Source: Nocardioides sp. BGMRC 2183
GTDB taxonomy: Bacteria > Actinomycetota > Actinomycetes > Propionibacteriales > Nocardioidaceae
Assembly (NCBI GenBank): GCA_008123405.1
Contig: VSSA01000014.1
Span: 1 to 64,000, forward strand
Direction: 5' to 3'
Length of the DNA stretch: 64,000 nucleotides
Shown here: positions 49,079 to 58,117 of the stretch, piece after piece
Layout of the letters: every line of letters begins with the position of its first letter
How positions within the stretch are numbered: the stretch's first letter is position 1
Notes under the pieces: generated by a model
What the model was told of the DNA's origin: nothing
Databases searched by the model: none
The model's input: only the letters and a program-made list of their open reading frames with translations
Made by a program: the position numbers and the translations under genes

Positions 49079-50020
49079 GTGACCACTGCACCGATCGAGA
49101 TCGGGCCCGTCGAGGTCGTCGAGGTCGCCCCGCGCGACGGCCTCCAGAACGAACAGCGCGTGCTGCCCACCGACATCAAGGCCGAGCTGGTACGACGCAG
49201 CCTGGACGCCGGACTGCGGCGGCTCGAGGTGACGGCGTTCGCCCGCCCCGACCGCGTCCCGCAGATGGCCGACGCCGAAGCGCTCCTGGCCGAGGTCGCC
49301 CACGACGAGCGGCTCACCTCGATCGGGCTGGTCCTCAACCGCCGGGGACTGGAGCGCGCGCTGGCGGCCGGGTGCGATGAGATCACCGTCGTGGTGGTGG
49401 CCTCCGACGGCCTCGCACTGCGCAACCAGGGCGTCGACACTGCCGCCCAGATCCAGACCTGGCGCGCGATCCGCGCCGACGCGCAGGCGGCCGGAGTCAG
49501 GGCCAGCGTGATCATCGCCGCCGCGTTCGGCTGCCCCTTCGACGGGGAGGTCCCACTGCCGCAGTTGCTCGAGGTGGCCCGCGGCGTCCTCGACGCCGCC
49601 CCGGACGAACTGGCGATCGCCGACACCATCGGGGTCGGCGTGCCGGGCCAGGTCCGCGCCATCATCGCCGGCCTCCGGGCACTCGATGCCGAGATCCCGC
49701 TCCGCGCCCACTTCCACAACACCCGCAACACCGGATACGCCAACGCCCTCGCCGCGGTGGAGTCGGGGGTCAGCGTCCTCGACGCCTCGACGGGCGGCAT
49801 CGGCGGATGTCCGTTCGCCCCCGGCGCCAGCGGCAACATCGCCACCGAGGACCTCCTCTATCTGCTCGAGCGCTCCGGCATCGCCACCACCACGGCGATC
49901 GACCCGACCGCGGTCGCCACCACAGGCACCTGGATCGCCGACCGACTCGGCCTCCCGCGACCGCCGGCGATGCTCGGTCGCGCCGGCCGCTTCCCCCCGA
50001 GCCCGACCTCCGTGTCCTGA
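49079..50020 (+). CDS. HMG-CoA-lyase-like C-C lyase
   Basis: A 313-residue lyase of the HMG-CoA lyase group. The GTG at 49079 follows GAGGAGCGG. Catalytic features are present: VVEVAPRDGLQNE (Arg, Asp), RLEVTAFARPDRVPQMAD (instead of the usual EVTSFVSPKxVPQMAD), IADTIGVGVPGQV, LRAHFHNTRNTGYANALAAVE (His pair), and the Cys loop GGIGGCPFAPGASGNIATEDLLYLLE. HMG-CoA lyases cut 3-hydroxy-3-methyl-acyl-CoA to a keto acid plus acetyl-CoA. Here a branched, substituted glutaryl- or malyl-CoA is a plausible substrate. The acyl-CoA ligase gene follows after 35 bases. Confidence 0.88.
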   Translation: MTTAPIEIGPVEVVEVAPRDGLQNEQRVLPTDIKAELVRRSLDAGLRRLEVTAFARPDRVPQMADAEALLAEVAHDERLTSIGLVLNRRGLERALAAGCDEITVVVVASDGLALRNQGVDTAAQIQTWRAIRADAQAAGVRASVIIAAAFGCPFDGEVPLPQLLEVARGVLDAAPDELAIADTIGVGVPGQVRAIIAGLRALDAEIPLRAHFHNTRNTGYANALAAVESGVSVLDASTGGIGGCPFAPGASGNIATEDLLYLLERSGIATTTAIDPTAVATTGTWIADRLGLPRPPAMLGRAGRFPPSPTSVS

Positions 50021-50055
50021 CCCGACACCCCGACACCGATTCCTCAGGAGGACCC

Positions 50056-51597
50056 ATGCCGATCGCACCTGGCGGCGCGCCGCTCTCGATCGTGGCCGGG
50101 ATCCGCGAGTTCGCCCACGCCACGCCCGACCGGGTCGCGGTGATCGACGGCGACCGGACCCTGACCTTCGCCGCGCTCGACGAGCGCGCCAGCCGCCTGG
50201 CCAACCACCTGCTCGACGCCGGGCTACGCCCGCAGGAACGGGTCGCGGTGCTGCTCGGCAATCGCCTGGAGTATCCGGAGGTCGCCGCGGGCCTGGCCAA
50301 GGCCGGCCTGGTGATGGTCCCACTGAACCCGCGACTGACGCCCGCGGAGGCGACGTACATCGTCGAGCACAGCGGTGCGAAGGCGGTCGTGCTGGACCGG
50401 GCGCTGACCTCGATCGTCGCCCCGGTGGTGGCCGAGCGGCGACTGGCCTGTCTGGTGGTCGACGACGGCACCCCGGGCGCCGGCTACGAGGAGGCGCTGG
50501 CGGTCGCCGATAGTGGGGACCCGGAGGTGGCGACGTCCGAGCACGACCCGTTCTGCATCACCTACACCTCCGGCACCACCGGCCGTCCCAAGGGCGTCCT
50601 CATCTCACACCGAAGCCGGGTGCTCACCTTCTCGATGAGCGCACTGGAGTGGAACCTGGGCAATGGCCGGGTCTCCGCGGCCGTCGGTCCGATGTACCAC
50701 GGGGCGGGGTTCGCCTTCGGCTATGCGCCCGTCTACACCGGCGGCACGGTGACCATGCTGCGCAAGTGGGATCCGGTCGGGTTCCTCGACCTGGTCGAGC
50801 GGGATCGGGTCCAGTCGACCTTCCTGATCCCCACGATGGCGATGGGGCTGCGGGCCCTCGGCGCCGAGGAGATCGCTCGACGTGACCTGACCAGTCTGGA
50901 CACCCTCTACTTCAATGCCGCGGCACTGCCGTGGGAGCTGAAGCAGTGGGTCCTCGACACCTTCCCGGGCAGGGACGTCCACGAGCTCTACGGCTCGACC
51001 GAGTCCGGCATCATCACCAACCTGCGGCCGGCTCACATGCGGTCCAAGCCCGGGTCGGTCGGCCACCCCTGGTTCCATACCGAGGTCCGGGTGGTCGACG
51101 AGCAGGGCGCGGAGGTCGGCCCCGGCCAGCCGGGCGAGCTGTTCAGCCGGTCGCCGTACCTGATGAACGGCTATCTGGACGACCCCGAGGCGACCGCCGC
51201 CTGCACCACCGAGGACGGCTTCGTCACCTGCGGCGACATCGTGGTCCGCGACAAGGACGGCTTCATCTCGATCGTGGACCGCAAGAAGGACCTGATCATC
51301 TCCGGCGGCACCAACGTCTACCCACGCGAGATCGAGGAGGTGCTCGCAAGACACCCGTCGGTGGTCGAGAGCGCCGTCGTCGGCGAGCCCGACGACACCT
51401 GGGGCGAGACGGTGGTCGCACACGTGGTGGTGCGCGAGGGGCATCAGCTCGACATCGCCGCCCTGGAGAGGCTCTGCCGCGATCACCTCGCCGGCTTCAA
51501 GGTGCCCCGCCGCTGGTATCGGATCGAGGCGCTCCCCCGCAACGCCGGAGGCAAGGTCTCCAAGCGCGATCTCCGGGCCCCCGTTGCGACTCCTTGA
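50056..51597 (+). CDS. Acyl-CoA synthetase (AMP-forming)
   Basis: A 513-residue adenylate-forming acid-CoA ligase starting at the ATG at 50056 after AGGAGG. Motifs: A3 in ITYTSGTTGRPKGV, A5 in HELYGSTESGI, A7 in GFVTCGDIV, A8 in DGFISIVDRKKDLIISGGTNVYPREIEE, and A10 in PRNAGGKVSKRDL with the catalytic Lys. This class activates medium, branched or aromatic acids. In the island it is the best candidate to activate a propionate side chain for the ACAD, MaoC and thiolase steps encoded in the 15.3-4.2 kb operon. Confidence 0.9.
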   Translation: MPIAPGGAPLSIVAGIREFAHATPDRVAVIDGDRTLTFAALDERASRLANHLLDAGLRPQERVAVLLGNRLEYPEVAAGLAKAGLVMVPLNPRLTPAEATYIVEHSGAKAVVLDRALTSIVAPVVAERRLACLVVDDGTPGAGYEEALAVADSGDPEVATSEHDPFCITYTSGTTGRPKGVLISHRSRVLTFSMSALEWNLGNGRVSAAVGPMYHGAGFAFGYAPVYTGGTVTMLRKWDPVGFLDLVERDRVQSTFLIPTMAMGLRALGAEEIARRDLTSLDTLYFNAAALPWELKQWVLDTFPGRDVHELYGSTESGIITNLRPAHMRSKPGSVGHPWFHTEVRVVDEQGAEVGPGQPGELFSRSPYLMNGYLDDPEATAACTTEDGFVTCGDIVVRDKDGFISIVDRKKDLIISGGTNVYPREIEEVLARHPSVVESAVVGEPDDTWGETVVAHVVVREGHQLDIAALERLCRDHLAGFKVPRRWYRIEALPRNAGGKVSKRDLRAPVATP

Positions 51598-51613
51598 CCA
51601 GAGTCGGACTGAT

Positions 51614-51631
51614 TCAGATATCATATATTCA
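51614..51631. promoter_or_regulatory. Island motif, site 11 (CAGATATCATATATTCAG)
   Basis: Read on the minus strand it gives GAATATATGATATCTG, a near-consensus copy. It lies 28 bases upstream of the GTG at 51660 and just past the ligase stop, so the cupin gene has its own regulated promoter. Confidence 0.7.
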
Positions 51632-51659
51632 GACCACCAACCAGCGATGGAGGCACGGC

Positions 51660-52955
<1,296 letters not shown>

Positions 52956-52963
52956 GCCGCTGA

Positions 52964-53743
52964 GTGACCACCCTCCTGCTCACCCACGCGACACAGACGG
53001 CGGTCGAGGTCTCCTCGGCCGCCGTCGGCGAGCCGACCCATGGCCTGTCCGCGTTCACCGTCGCCATCGTGGCGCACATCCTTCTCTTCGTGTACTGGCT
53101 CGGCGGCGACCTCGGCGTGTACTACTCGAGCCGCTTCATCATCAAGCCCGAGCTGCAGCCCGAGACCCGGGCGATCGCGGCCAAGATCATGGTCGGCTGC
53201 GACATGGCGCCGCGGTTCTCCCTGATCCTGTTCGGGGCGAGCGGCGTGACCCTGATGTACGTCGGCCCGCTGGGCGAGAAGTTCTTCGCGACCTGGTGGA
53301 TGCTCGCGCTGGTGTGGATCGCGACGCTGACCTGGGCGTACCTCTCGCTGCAGGAGGCAAGGACCGGAGGCACGGCAGCACATCGCTTCTTCCACCGGGC
53401 CGACCTGGTCATCCGCTACGCGGCGGCGGCCGTGCTGATCCTGGTCGGGCTGTACGCCATCGTGGCAACGGCACCCTTCGGGGTCGACACCAATCCCAAG
53501 TGGCTCGGTGCCAAGGTGCTCGCCTACGGCCTGACCATCGTCTGCGGCATCATGATCCGGCGTGCGCTGCGCCCCTTCGGCCCCGCGTTCGGCGCGCTCC
53601 TGACGACCGGCTCCACGCCGGCGGTGGAGGCGGACATCGTCGGGTCGATCCGGCGCTCGGAGCCCTGGGTCTACGCGATCTGGTTCCTGGTCGCCCTGGC
53701 CGCCGTACTCGGCGTGATCAAGCCGGGCCAACTCGCATTCTGA
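52964..53743 (+). CDS. Integral membrane protein, CopD/DUF2269-like
   Basis: A 259-residue protein with about six to seven membrane helices, starting GTG at 52964, eight bases after the cupin stop. The helix FTVAIVAHILLFVYWLGGDLGVYYSSRF has His and Asp inside the membrane, and a second segment GGTAAHRFFHRADLVIRYAAA has two His. The general pattern resembles CopD/DUF2269 proteins and other small heme- or metal-linked membrane proteins. It is co-transcribed with the His-rich cupin. A role in metal export or membrane redox is a guess. Confidence 0.65.
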   Translation: MTTLLLTHATQTAVEVSSAAVGEPTHGLSAFTVAIVAHILLFVYWLGGDLGVYYSSRFIIKPELQPETRAIAAKIMVGCDMAPRFSLILFGASGVTLMYVGPLGEKFFATWWMLALVWIATLTWAYLSLQEARTGGTAAHRFFHRADLVIRYAAAAVLILVGLYAIVATAPFGVDTNPKWLGAKVLAYGLTIVCGIMIRRALRPFGPAFGALLTTGSTPAVEADIVGSIRRSEPWVYAIWFLVALAAVLGVIKPGQLAF

Positions 53744-53745
53744 TG

Positions 53746-53974
53746 GGATGGCGCGAGCGCGTCGCTCGTTCCTCGCGCCGCGCTGCCGCGCGCGCAGTCG
53801 ACGTTTCTTGGGGTCACGGCCTGCTGGCGTCTTGCGGCGTCGGCCACCGCGGAGAAGCTCGCTCCTCGGCTCCGGTCGCTCCTTCGTCGCTCCCTGCGCT
53901 CGTCGGCTCGCGTTCTCCGCGGTGGCCGACATCGGTTGGATGGCGCGCGCGCCATGCGCCGCGTCGCGCCATCC
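53746..53974. repeat. Nested long inverted repeat between convergent genes
   Basis: This gap is strongly palindromic. Outer arms GGATGGCGCGA (53746-53756) pair with TCGCGCCATCC (53964-53974). Inner 18-bp arms (53839-53856 and 53913-53930) are perfect complements around GTCGGCCACCGCGGAGAA. A 16-base GC palindrome lies near 53938. The loop consists of GCTCGCTCC-like reiterations. No coding potential is seen. It probably terminates transcription from both sides; similar CGCTCG-rich intergenic repeats are common in this group of bacteria. Confidence 0.65.
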
Positions 53975-53977
53975 AGT

Positions 53978-55075
53978 TCACACGTCGGTGGGCATCAGGT
54001 TGGTGCCGTTCTTCATCCGCTCCCGGAAGGAGCCGGTGGGCCACTCACGGTCGACCAGGCGCTCCATGAACTGCCGCAGCGTGCGGGTCCCGTACGCCGG
54101 GGCCACGTGGTCGACCACGGACCAGTACTTGGCCGCCTCGAGGTAGAACGCCACCGGACGCACCTTGGCGGAGAATCGACCAGCGGTCCGCAGGCGACTG
54201 ATCTTCTTGTCCCACTGGGCCATCGGCACGACGTCCCAATCGGGCTCACGCCCGTTGAGCTCGAACATCATCTCGCCGGCCCGCTTCAGGGTGACGACGT
54301 TGTCCTCGTGCCACGGGCCGCCCACCGGCAGCACCCTGCCGAGCGCCCCCGGGTCGAGGACCTGGTTGACGATGAACTCCGCGAGATCCTCGCGAGCGAT
54401 CGGGTTGACCACGTTGTATTCGCCGTGGTCGAAGATCCGGTACTTCAGGCCGTTCTTAACGTCGCCGAAGGTCATCGACAGATACGGGTAGTAGGCGGTC
54501 GGTCGGATGATCGTCCACGGCAGTCGGCCATGGTGCTGGCCCATCAGCTCGCCCTCGACCTGGAGCTTGTAGACCTGCGGGATCAACTCGGGCCGGTAGG
54601 CCCCGAAGTCACTGATGTGGATGAACTGCCGGACCTCGTGCTCCACGGCGGCACTGATGCCGTTGACCACTGCCTGGTGATCCACCACCCGGCACTCCTC
54701 GGCGTCATTGGGCCGACGACCACTGAGCAGGGAGATGACGACGGCGGTCGGCGCGACTGCCACCGCGGCCTGCACGTCCTCGACCCGGGTGGCATCGCCC
54801 GCCACGACCTCGGCGTCGGCGAAGGCGGCCTCGCTCTTCACCTCCGGGTCCCGGGCCAGCACCGCCGGGTGGTAACCACGACGGGCGAGCTCGGGCACCA
54901 ACGCTCGGCCGATGTAGCCGGTGCCGCCGAGCACCAAGACCCGCTCGCCGGTGCCGGAGCCGCTCGGGCCGGTCGCGTAGGTGTCGGACGCGGTCGTCAG
55001 CAGACGCTGCACGAGCGCGTGGCTGTGCCGCTGCGCGGCGGCGACGTCGAGGTCGGTGATGGTGCTGAATGCCAT
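53978..55075 (-). CDS. Divinyl-protochlorophyllide 8-vinyl reductase (DVR/BciA)-like protein
   Basis: A 365-residue extended SDR with the NAD(P) site RVLVLGGTGYIGRALV (about 45-60). The later part follows recalled plant DVR/bacterial BciA: KLQVEGELMGQHHGRLPWTIIRPTAYYPYL (DVR KLKFEAELM...SIVRPTAFFKSL), VVNPIAREDLAEFIVNQVLDP, GRVLPVGGP (DVR QVLPIGGP), EMMFELNGREPDW (DVR EILFKILGREPKF), and the C-terminal PAYGTRTLRQFMERLV (DVR PSYGKDTLEDFFAKVI). DVR enzymes reduce the 8-vinyl group of chlorophyll precursors. No other chlorophyll biosynthesis gene is here, so a catabolic reduction of a tetrapyrrole vinyl group is more likely. The island motif abuts the ATG. Confidence 0.72.
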   Translation of the reverse strand: MAFSTITDLDVAAAQRHSHALVQRLLTTASDTYATGPSGSGTGERVLVLGGTGYIGRALVPELARRGYHPAVLARDPEVKSEAAFADAEVVAGDATRVEDVQAAVAVAPTAVVISLLSGRRPNDAEECRVVDHQAVVNGISAAVEHEVRQFIHISDFGAYRPELIPQVYKLQVEGELMGQHHGRLPWTIIRPTAYYPYLSMTFGDVKNGLKYRIFDHGEYNVVNPIAREDLAEFIVNQVLDPGALGRVLPVGGPWHEDNVVTLKRAGEMMFELNGREPDWDVVPMAQWDKKISRLRTAGRFSAKVRPVAFYLEAAKYWSVVDHVAPAYGTRTLRQFMERLVDREWPTGSFRERMKNGTNLMPTDV

Positions 55076-55076
55076 G

Positions 55077-55091
55077 TATAGATGATATATG
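55077..55091. promoter_or_regulatory. Island motif, site 12 (TATAGATGATATATG), next to a start codon
   Basis: Only one base separates this element from the ATG at 55075, so either the transcript is leaderless or the regulator covers the start. There is no ribosome binding site in front of this ATG. It closely resembles site 5, which is also next to an ATG. Confidence 0.65.
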
Positions 55092-55128
55092 CTTTCCCGC
55101 GGCGGGGACAGGGTTCACGTCGACGTGC

Positions 55129-55449
55129 TCACTCCGACGGTGCTCGACGCACCTGGGCGTCGTCGTACTGGACGAAGGCTTTCGAGCCCAGGACCGGGAC
55201 GATCCGGTCGGCGATCACGGCGACGTGCGCCGGGTGGGCGCGGTACTCCTCCCAGTCGCCCCGGGTCGCGAAGCGCAGGTGGAAGCGGAGGGTGGCGTTG
55301 CCCTCCGCCAGACCCGCATCGCGCACGACCTCCGCCGAGGCGAGACCGGGCACCTGCGCTGACAGCCCCAGCAGACCCTCGACGATGCGATCGACGTCGC
55401 TGTCGGTGGCGTCCGGGACGAGGGTCAGGTGGCCCACGTGGTTGAACAT
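55129..55449 (-). CDS. Dabb/stress-responsive alpha-beta-barrel protein
   Basis: A 106-residue ferredoxin-like barrel protein. The ATG at 55449 follows GGAGGAGA. Motifs: FNHVGHLTLVPDATDSDVDRIVEGLLGLSAQVPGLAS and HLRFATRGDWEEYRAHPAHVAVIADRIVPVL, as in the Dabb family (HVVxFxL, F-x-YxxHPxH). Such small barrels often act as cofactor-free cyclases, monooxygenases or binding proteins. It follows the AMDase-like gene by 25 bases. Together with the ABM-like protein at 14985 it makes two small barrels in this island. Confidence 0.75.
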   Translation of the reverse strand: MFNHVGHLTLVPDATDSDVDRIVEGLLGLSAQVPGLASAEVVRDAGLAEGNATLRFHLRFATRGDWEEYRAHPAHVAVIADRIVPVLGSKAFVQYDDAQVRRAPSE

Positions 55450-55474
55450 GTCTTCTCCTCCGTCGAGACAGTGG

Positions 55475-56248
55475 TCAGTGCACTTCGAGCAGTGAGCCGT
55501 GGCCGGCGATCTTGTCGTCGATGCCGTTGACCCGGAAGGCGTGCCACATCGTGGCGACGTTGATCGCGATGACCGGCTTGCCCAGCTCGCGCTCCAACTC
55601 CGCCGCCACCGCGGCGCACTCCAAGTTGGTGCCACATTGGATGAGGGCGTCCACGTCGGGACCGTCGACCGCGAGGAACGCCGCGCGCAGCGTTGCCGGG
55701 GTCTCGTCGGCGATCGAGGTCGCCGAGGCCGAGCAGAGGCCCTTGATCGCAGCGACCTCGAAGCCGAGCTCGGTGAAGTAGTCGACCACCTGCGCGTCGC
55801 CGACTGGCTGGTACGGCGTCACCACGCCGATCCGCCGAGCTCCGAACGCCTTCAGCGCCTCCCCTGCCGCGGTCGCTCCGGTCGTCACCTCCAGGCCGGT
55901 GAGGTCGCGGACCGACTGCTCGAAGGCCGCGTTGCCCCGGACTCCGCCCCAGAACGTCTCCGCCGACATCCCCATCACCACGTAGTCGGGCTTGCAGGTC
56001 ATCACCACCTCGAGCGCACCGGGCAAGGCCTCGTTGAGGCACTCCCGGAACGCGCCGAAGGCGTCGGCGGAGTCCAGCGCGGGCGCGGTGATCATGATCC
56101 GGCCCGTGTGCCACGAGCAGTCCCGTGGCCGCAACCGATGGAACTCGCGCTCGACCGAGGTGTTCGTCGAGGGCAGCACCAGCGCGAACCGGATGCCCTT
56201 GGCCTCCGGCGTGGCGAAGACAGCGCCCACAGCTGCAGTGGTCGTCAT
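55475..56248 (-). CDS. Asp/Glu racemase superfamily protein (AMDase/maleate isomerase-like), copy 2
   Basis: A 257-residue paralogue of 27347-28099. The ATG at 56248 follows GAGGAG. It carries IRFALVLPSTNTSVEREF, DYVVMGMSAETFWGG, RRIGVVTPYQPVGDAQV and ALIQCGTNLECAAV. As in copy 1, the first catalytic position is Ser and only the second Cys is present, as in arylmalonate decarboxylase. The two copies differ in many other positions, so they may act on different ring fragments. The motif at 56283 lies 35 bases upstream. Confidence 0.78.
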   Translation of the reverse strand: MTTTAAVGAVFATPEAKGIRFALVLPSTNTSVEREFHRLRPRDCSWHTGRIMITAPALDSADAFGAFRECLNEALPGALEVVMTCKPDYVVMGMSAETFWGGVRGNAAFEQSVRDLTGLEVTTGATAAGEALKAFGARRIGVVTPYQPVGDAQVVDYFTELGFEVAAIKGLCSASATSIADETPATLRAAFLAVDGPDVDALIQCGTNLECAAVAAELERELGKPVIAINVATMWHAFRVNGIDDKIAGHGSLLEVH

Positions 56249-56282
56249 GATGGAGGCTCCTCGCGAAGGTCGGGGACCTAAG

Positions 56283-56299
56283 TATAGATCCTATATACC
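56283..56299. promoter_or_regulatory. Island motif, site 13 (TATAGATCCTATATACC)
   Basis: It matches site 12 and site 3 in TATAGATC, with one altered central base. It controls the AMDase-like and Dabb genes. It is the rightmost site and marks the right end of the island. Confidence 0.65.
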
Positions 56300-56355
56300 T
56301 GAGGTGTGGCGCGCACGTGCCACCGAACCCGAGGTTCGAGAAGGTCGGTTGCGGA

Positions 56356-58029
56356 TCAGGCGCGGGGAGTCCGAGCGGCCACCCAGCGCTGCGCCTCCTC
56401 ATAGGCGGCATCGAGCGCCTCGAAGAAGACGGGGGTGCGACTCACCACGTTCTCCTCCCCCAGGGCGTCGACCAACCCCGTGCGGACGAAGACCTCACGC
56501 AGCGCCGGATCGAGACCGACCATCATCAGCCGGCAATGCTGCTCCTCGAGCAGTGCGGCACGATGCCGGAACGACTTGATCAGGGTTGAGGAGGCCACGT
56601 CGGGCAGGGTGCGGACGTGGAAGATCACCACGGCATCCTCGGCGTCGCTCAGTTGGGGCCATGCCTCGTCCAGCCGGTCGATCTCGGCGAACAGGCTGAC
56701 GCCCTCGTAGTTCAGGACGGTCACCGAGCTCGACTCCAGCCGGGACGGCACCGGCTCCGAGCGCCAGCGGCCATCGGGTTGCCGGACCAGTGCCCGCAGC
56801 CGGGCATGGCGCTGCGCATTGACGCAGAACAGCAGCAGCGAGATCCCGGCGCCCAGCAGGATCGCCTGCTGCAACGGCAGCTGGGTGGTCGCGATGAACG
56901 TGGCCACCATCGCCAACGACGGCAGCAGGCCGGTGCGCAGGACCAACCCGATGTCCGGGGCCCGACCGAAGATCAGCTCACCGCCGATGACCAGGATCAG
57001 CCCGCCGATCACCGGCATCGGGATCTGCTCGGCGACGCTGCCCGCGAGCACCACCAGGAGCGCGAGGAACAGACCGGCGAAGACCCCCGTCCAGCGGGTC
57101 CGGGCACCGGCGCTGGTGGCGACCCCGGTGCGCGACAACGACCCGCCGGTGGGCAGCGCCCGGAAGAACCCGCCGGCGATGTTCGCCACGCCCTGCGCCG
57201 CGAAGTCACCGGAGATGTTGGTCCGTGAGCCGTCGGGGTTCGGCACCGCCGCCCCGATCCCGGCCGCCTGGGCCAACGCCACCAGCGCCACCGCCACGGC
57301 GCCCACCATCAGGTCGGGCGCGGCTGCCCAGTCCGGCATCACCGGGTGCGGCAACGCGTTGGGGATCGAGCCGATGTCCCCGACCTTCTCCACGTCGAGG
57401 CCGAGCGCGCCGACGACGACGGAGGCCACGATCAGCGCCAGCAGGACCGCGAAGGGTTCCAGGCGTCGTACTGCGTGCACGAGGGCCCAGACGCCCACCG
57501 TCCCGGCGGTGACCAGGACCGAGGCCAGCTCCCAGGAGCCGATGTGGCCGACCGCGTCACCGATCTTGACCAGGGTGTTGTGCGCGTCCGGTTCGTAGCC
57601 GGTGGCGTCGCCGATCACGCCGGCCACGATCTGCAGCGCGATACCGGTGGTGAAGCCGGTCATCACCGCGTTGGAGACGAAGCTCATCAACGAGCCCATC
57701 CGCAACAGCCCGAAGACGAGCATCACCGCACCGGTGAGGACGGTGAGCATGGCGATGTTGCCGAAGTCGTCCGGGTCCAGCCCCGCCTCCTTCAGCACGC
57801 TGTGCGAGGTGAGCGCGATCGCGCTGGTCAGGGTGACCGTCATCAGCGCGGTACGGGAGAAGAGCGAGCCGATCGCCGTGGGCACCATGCCGGAGTAGAG
57901 ACCGAGCAGCGGGTTGAACCCACCGATGCTGGCATATGCCATGCCCTCGGGGATGCTGAAGAGGCCGGTGACGAAGCCCGCGACGGCGTCCTGTCGGGTG
58001 GGCCTGCCGACCCGCAGCTTCAACCGCAT
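56356..58029 (-). CDS. SulP-family anion transporter with STAS domain
   Basis: A 557-residue SulP transporter. About 12 membrane helices (1-400) include the signature GLFSIPEGMAYASIGGFNPLLGLYSGMVPTAIGSLF, shortened from the usual form, and GGSLSRTGVATSAGARTRWTG. The C-terminal STAS domain (about 430-540) reads VTVLNYEGVSLFAEIDRLDE and VIFHVRTLPDVASSTLIKSF. It would carry sulfate, bicarbonate or another anion. It has no island motif and reads into the island from outside, so it is probably unrelated. Confidence 0.9.
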   Translation of the reverse strand: MRLKLRVGRPTRQDAVAGFVTGLFSIPEGMAYASIGGFNPLLGLYSGMVPTAIGSLFSRTALMTVTLTSAIALTSHSVLKEAGLDPDDFGNIAMLTVLTGAVMLVFGLLRMGSLMSFVSNAVMTGFTTGIALQIVAGVIGDATGYEPDAHNTLVKIGDAVGHIGSWELASVLVTAGTVGVWALVHAVRRLEPFAVLLALIVASVVVGALGLDVEKVGDIGSIPNALPHPVMPDWAAAPDLMVGAVAVALVALAQAAGIGAAVPNPDGSRTNISGDFAAQGVANIAGGFFRALPTGGSLSRTGVATSAGARTRWTGVFAGLFLALLVVLAGSVAEQIPMPVIGGLILVIGGELIFGRAPDIGLVLRTGLLPSLAMVATFIATTQLPLQQAILLGAGISLLLFCVNAQRHARLRALVRQPDGRWRSEPVPSRLESSSVTVLNYEGVSLFAEIDRLDEAWPQLSDAEDAVVIFHVRTLPDVASSTLIKSFRHRAALLEEQHCRLMMVGLDPALREVFVRTGLVDALGEENVVSRTPVFFEALDAAYEEAQRWVAARTPRA

Positions 58030-58117
58030 GGGCTCGATCGTGCCAGTAGCCCGACGCGCGCTGCCTCACCCCTACCGGGTGAGTGCCGATCGGCGCTCGG
58101 CTGACTACGGTGCAGGC

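Noticed and set aside
53746-53974. An insertion sequence or MITE call for the palindromic gap
   Set aside because: There is no transposase and no visible target duplication, and the position between convergent stops fits a terminator region better.
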